Shown here piece by piece: positions 61,905 to 64,000 of a stretch of DNA of 64,000 nt; within the stretch, counting starts at the first letter, position 1, and each line of letters begins with the position of its first letter. The notes under the pieces are model-generated. The model saw only the letters and a program-made list of their open reading frames with translations. It did no database searches and had not been told where the DNA came from. The DNA lies in NCBI RefSeq assembly GCF_002099195.1, contig NZ_NBYX01000003.1, positions 186,001-250,000 on the forward strand, read 5' to 3'. This DNA comes from Burkholderia puraquae. Its GTDB lineage: Bacteria; Pseudomonadota; Gammaproteobacteria; Burkholderiales; Burkholderiaceae. Made by a program: the position numbers and the translations under genes.

Positions 61905-62924
61905 ATGATTCCGCTTCCGCTGCAAGGTCTCCGGCTGCCGGTGATTGCGTCTCCGATGCTGATCGCGAGCTATCCCGAGATGGTGCTCGCCCAGTGCAGG
62001 AGCGGGATCGTCGGCGCATTTCCGGCGCTCAACGCGCGGCTCAGCGCGCAACTCGGCGACTGGATCGACACGATCGACGGCACGCTGCGTGCGTACCGGG
62101 ACGCCCATCCCGATGCGCCGGTCGGCCCGTATGCGGTCAACCACATCTGCCATCCGTCGAATCCGCGCGTCGAACAGGACCTGCGCATCTGCATCGAGCG
62201 GCGTGTGCCGCTGATGATCACGAGCCTGCGCGCACCGTCGCGCGACATCGTCGACGCGATCCACGCGTACGGCGGAATCGTGCTGCACGACGTCACGACG
62301 GTGCGGCATGCGCAGAAGGCGCTGGAAGCCGGCGTCGACGGCCTCGTTCTCGTCGCGGCGGGTGCGGGCGGCCACGCCGGCACGCTGTCGCCGTTCGCGC
62401 TGGTCACGGAAGTACGGCGCTTCTACGACGGCTTCATCGCACTGTCCGGCGCGATCGCGACGGGCGACGCGATCGCCGCCGCACGCGCGCTCGGCGCCGA
62501 CTTCGCGTACATCGGCACGCGCTTCCTGGCATCGCACGAAGCAAACGTGGTGCAGCGATACAAGGACACGATCGTCGAAGCCAGCGCCGCGGACATCGTC
62601 TATACCGACGCGTTCACCGGCGTCCACGGCAACTACCTGCGCCAGAGCATCGAGGCGGCCGGGCTCGACGCGCGCCGGCTCGCGCGGGTCGACGGCGCGC
62701 AGCTCGATTTCTCGCCGGAAGGCGGCGCGAAGCAGTGGCGCGACATCTGGGGGGCCGGCCAGGGCGTCGGCGCAATGGACGCGGTACTCAGCGTCGCCGA
62801 GATCGTCGAACGGCTCGCGGCCGAATACGAGCGCGCCGTCGCGCGCGTGCAGCCGGGTGCGGCCGCGCACGTCGCAGCACACCGGCCGGCCGTTTCCTCG
62901 ACTTCACGGATCGAAACGCCATGA
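61905..62924 (+). CDS. Nitronate-monooxygenase-like FMN enzyme
   Basis: A 339-aa TIM-barrel flavoprotein of the nitronate monooxygenase (2-nitropropane dioxygenase) family. Blocks are LQGLRLPVIASPMLIASYPE, VLVAAGAGGHAGTLSPFALV (FMN phosphate loop), IALSGAIATGDAIAAARALG and YIGTRFLASHEA. Members oxidise nitronates or propionate-3-nitronate, and some act in natural-product pathways. It lies 17 bp after the thioesterase gene and overlaps the next gene by ATGA. Confidence 0.85.
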   Translation: MIPLPLQGLRLPVIASPMLIASYPEMVLAQCRSGIVGAFPALNARLSAQLGDWIDTIDGTLRAYRDAHPDAPVGPYAVNHICHPSNPRVEQDLRICIERRVPLMITSLRAPSRDIVDAIHAYGGIVLHDVTTVRHAQKALEAGVDGLVLVAAGAGGHAGTLSPFALVTEVRRFYDGFIALSGAIATGDAIAAARALGADFAYIGTRFLASHEANVVQRYKDTIVEASAADIVYTDAFTGVHGNYLRQSIEAAGLDARRLARVDGAQLDFSPEGGAKQWRDIWGAGQGVGAMDAVLSVAEIVERLAAEYERAVARVQPGAAAHVAAHRPAVSSTSRIETP

Positions 62925-64000
62925 CGCCGTCCGAACTTGCCGCCCCGTCGTCCGTCGACGATGCGATCGCACGCCGCCGCGCTCAGATCGACGTGATCGA
63001 CGACGAACTTCTCGCGCTGATCGGCCAGCGCATCGTGCACGCAACCGAGATTGGTCATCTCAAGCGGCATGCGGGGCTCGCGGTGCAGCAGCCCGCCCGC
63101 GAAGCGTCGATCGTCGCCGAGCTGGCCACGCGCGCGCCGTGGGGGCTGCGCGACCGTGACCTGAAGGCCATCTGGCAAACGCTGTTCCGCGCGAGCCGCG
63201 ACGCGCAATCGCTGCCGTGCGTCGCGTTCCTCGGCCCGTCGGGCACCTATACCGAAGCCGCGATGCTGCGGCACTTCGGCGAGTTCGCCCGCGGGCAGGC
63301 ACATGAAACGATCGACGCAGTCTTCGAAGCGCTCGCGCGCGGCGACGCGGAATGCGCGGTCGTGCCGGTCGAGAATTCCTCCGAAGGCAGCGTGACCCGC
63401 ACGCTCGACCTGCTGATCGCGCAAGCGGCACCCGTCACGGGCGAGATCGAGCTGCCGGTCGCGCACTGCCTGCTGAGCGCCAGCGGATCGCTCGCCGGCG
63501 TCGACAGCGTGATCGGCCATCCGCAGGCACTCGCGCAATGCCGCGCATGGCTCGACACGCATGCGCCCGGCCTGCGCCGCATCCCCGTTTCCAGCAACGC
63601 GGTGGCCGCGCGCGAGGCCGCGCACCTGTATGACTGCGCGGCGATCGCCGGCGAACCGGCGGCCGCACTTTACGGACTGCGAATCGTATCCCGCGCGATC
63701 CAGGACCACCCGGACAACCGCACGCGCTTCGTGATCGTCGGCGGCCAGATGCCCGTCCCGACCGGCCACGACCGCACGAGCATCGTGCTGCGGCCGACCG
63801 ATGCGCCCGACGCGCTCGCGCGCGTATTCGATGCGCTCGCCCACCACCGCGCACCGCTGCTGTGGGTCGACGTGCGTCCGGCACGGGCGGCGGGCCATGC
63901 GTATCGGTACTGCATCGATTTCGGCGGGCACCCGCTCGATCCGAACGTGCGCGCGGCGCTCGACGAGATCGCGCTCGCCGCTGCCGAACTGCGCGTCCTC
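62921..64000 (+). CDS. pheA: Chorismate mutase/prephenate dehydratase (3' end outside window)
   Basis: 360 codons are visible and open to the right edge. The N-terminal AroQ chorismate mutase (about 10-95) has RRAQIDVIDDELLALIGQRI and QQPAREASIVAEL. The prephenate dehydratase domain (about 100-280) has VAFLGPSGTYTEAAMLRHFG, VVPVENSSEGSVTRTLDLL and the catalytic HPDNRTRFVIVGG. An ACT domain begins after it (RTSIVLRPTDAPDALARVFD). It would make phenylpyruvate, the entry to phenylalanine or phenylacetate. As the last visible gene after TdaE/TdaD-like genes it may feed a tropone pathway, as TdaC does. Confidence 0.92.
   Translation, partial: MTPSELAAPSSVDDAIARRRAQIDVIDDELLALIGQRIVHATEIGHLKRHAGLAVQQPAREASIVAELATRAPWGLRDRDLKAIWQTLFRASRDAQSLPCVAFLGPSGTYTEAAMLRHFGEFARGQAHETIDAVFEALARGDAECAVVPVENSSEGSVTRTLDLLIAQAAPVTGEIELPVAHCLLSASGSLAGVDSVIGHPQALAQCRAWLDTHAPGLRRIPVSSNAVAAREAAHLYDCAAIAGEPAAALYGLRIVSRAIQDHPDNRTRFVIVGGQMPVPTGHDRTSIVLRPTDAPDALARVFDALAHHRAPLLWVDVRPARAAGHAYRYCIDFGGHPLDPNVRAALDEIALAAAELRVL

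Overview
The window is high-GC proteobacterial DNA whose gene content and protein sequences point to a Burkholderia, most likely the Burkholderia cepacia complex and probably its second replicon. The reasons are a Bcc-style type III secretion locus, LuxR solos, an OprB porin next to a trehalase, and many metabolic and regulatory accessory genes. This is inference from protein recognition; no database search was possible. I see no tRNA, rRNA, CRISPR array or intact insertion sequence.

Layout. (1) 1-10.5 kb: a leftward type III secretion operon, sctV-sctS-sctC-sctD-small gene-sctI-sctJ-sctK-sctL-sctN, with nearly every junction overlapping or tightly spaced; sctN runs off the left edge. (2) 10.7-12.75 kb: two divergent LuxR-type regulators with no luxI. 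(3) 12.8-15.0 kb: an NRAMP-family transporter with atypical metal-site motifs, preceded by two very small ORFs and two hairpins. (4) 15.6-20.9 kb: a 20-codon CxxC peptide, a small membrane protein, an OprB porin, periplasmic trehalase, and a TetR regulator next to a broken darcynin-like gene. (5) 20.9-27.2 kb: an MFS exporter, a candidate small RNA, a YcaQ-type DNA glycosylase, GNATs, a HAD phosphatase and a DUF4142 protein. (6) 27.2-34 kb: a lysR/lysA divergent pair, then a cystine ABC transporter-metC operon behind a Cys-rich leader ORF. (7) 34-41.4 kb: a WYL regulator/VOC pair, a DMT exporter/MocR pair, a low-GC patch with an aspzincin-like metallopeptidase, and an nadV-nadM NAD-salvage operon. 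(8) 41.5-53.8 kb: a membrane and polyamine cluster (SpeH, Ser/Gly lipoprotein, DUF4178, SPFH-SHOCT and DUF350 leftward; membrane spermidine-synthase-like protein and FAD oxidoreductase rightward), flanked by LprI-like proteins and a secreted amidase. (9) 53.8-59.6 kb: a LysR/FAD-monooxygenase pair and a partial gamma-glutamyl-amine (Puu-like) pathway with its own repressor. (10) 60.3-64 kb: acyl-CoA-dehydrogenase-like flavoprotein, hotdog thioesterase, nitronate-monooxygenase-like enzyme and chorismate mutase/prephenate dehydratase, running off the right edge.

The two most interesting systems are the last operon and the polyamine-membrane cluster. The last operon has the TdaE/TdaD/TdaC-type combination expected of tropolonoid (tropone/tropolone) biosynthesis, and its flavoprotein lacks the usual catalytic glutamate. 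The 44-51 kb cluster combines enzymes for aminopropylation chemistry with membrane-scaffold proteins. Several leader-ORF arrangements (NRAMP, porin, cystine transporter) and a candidate sRNA are further unexplained signals.
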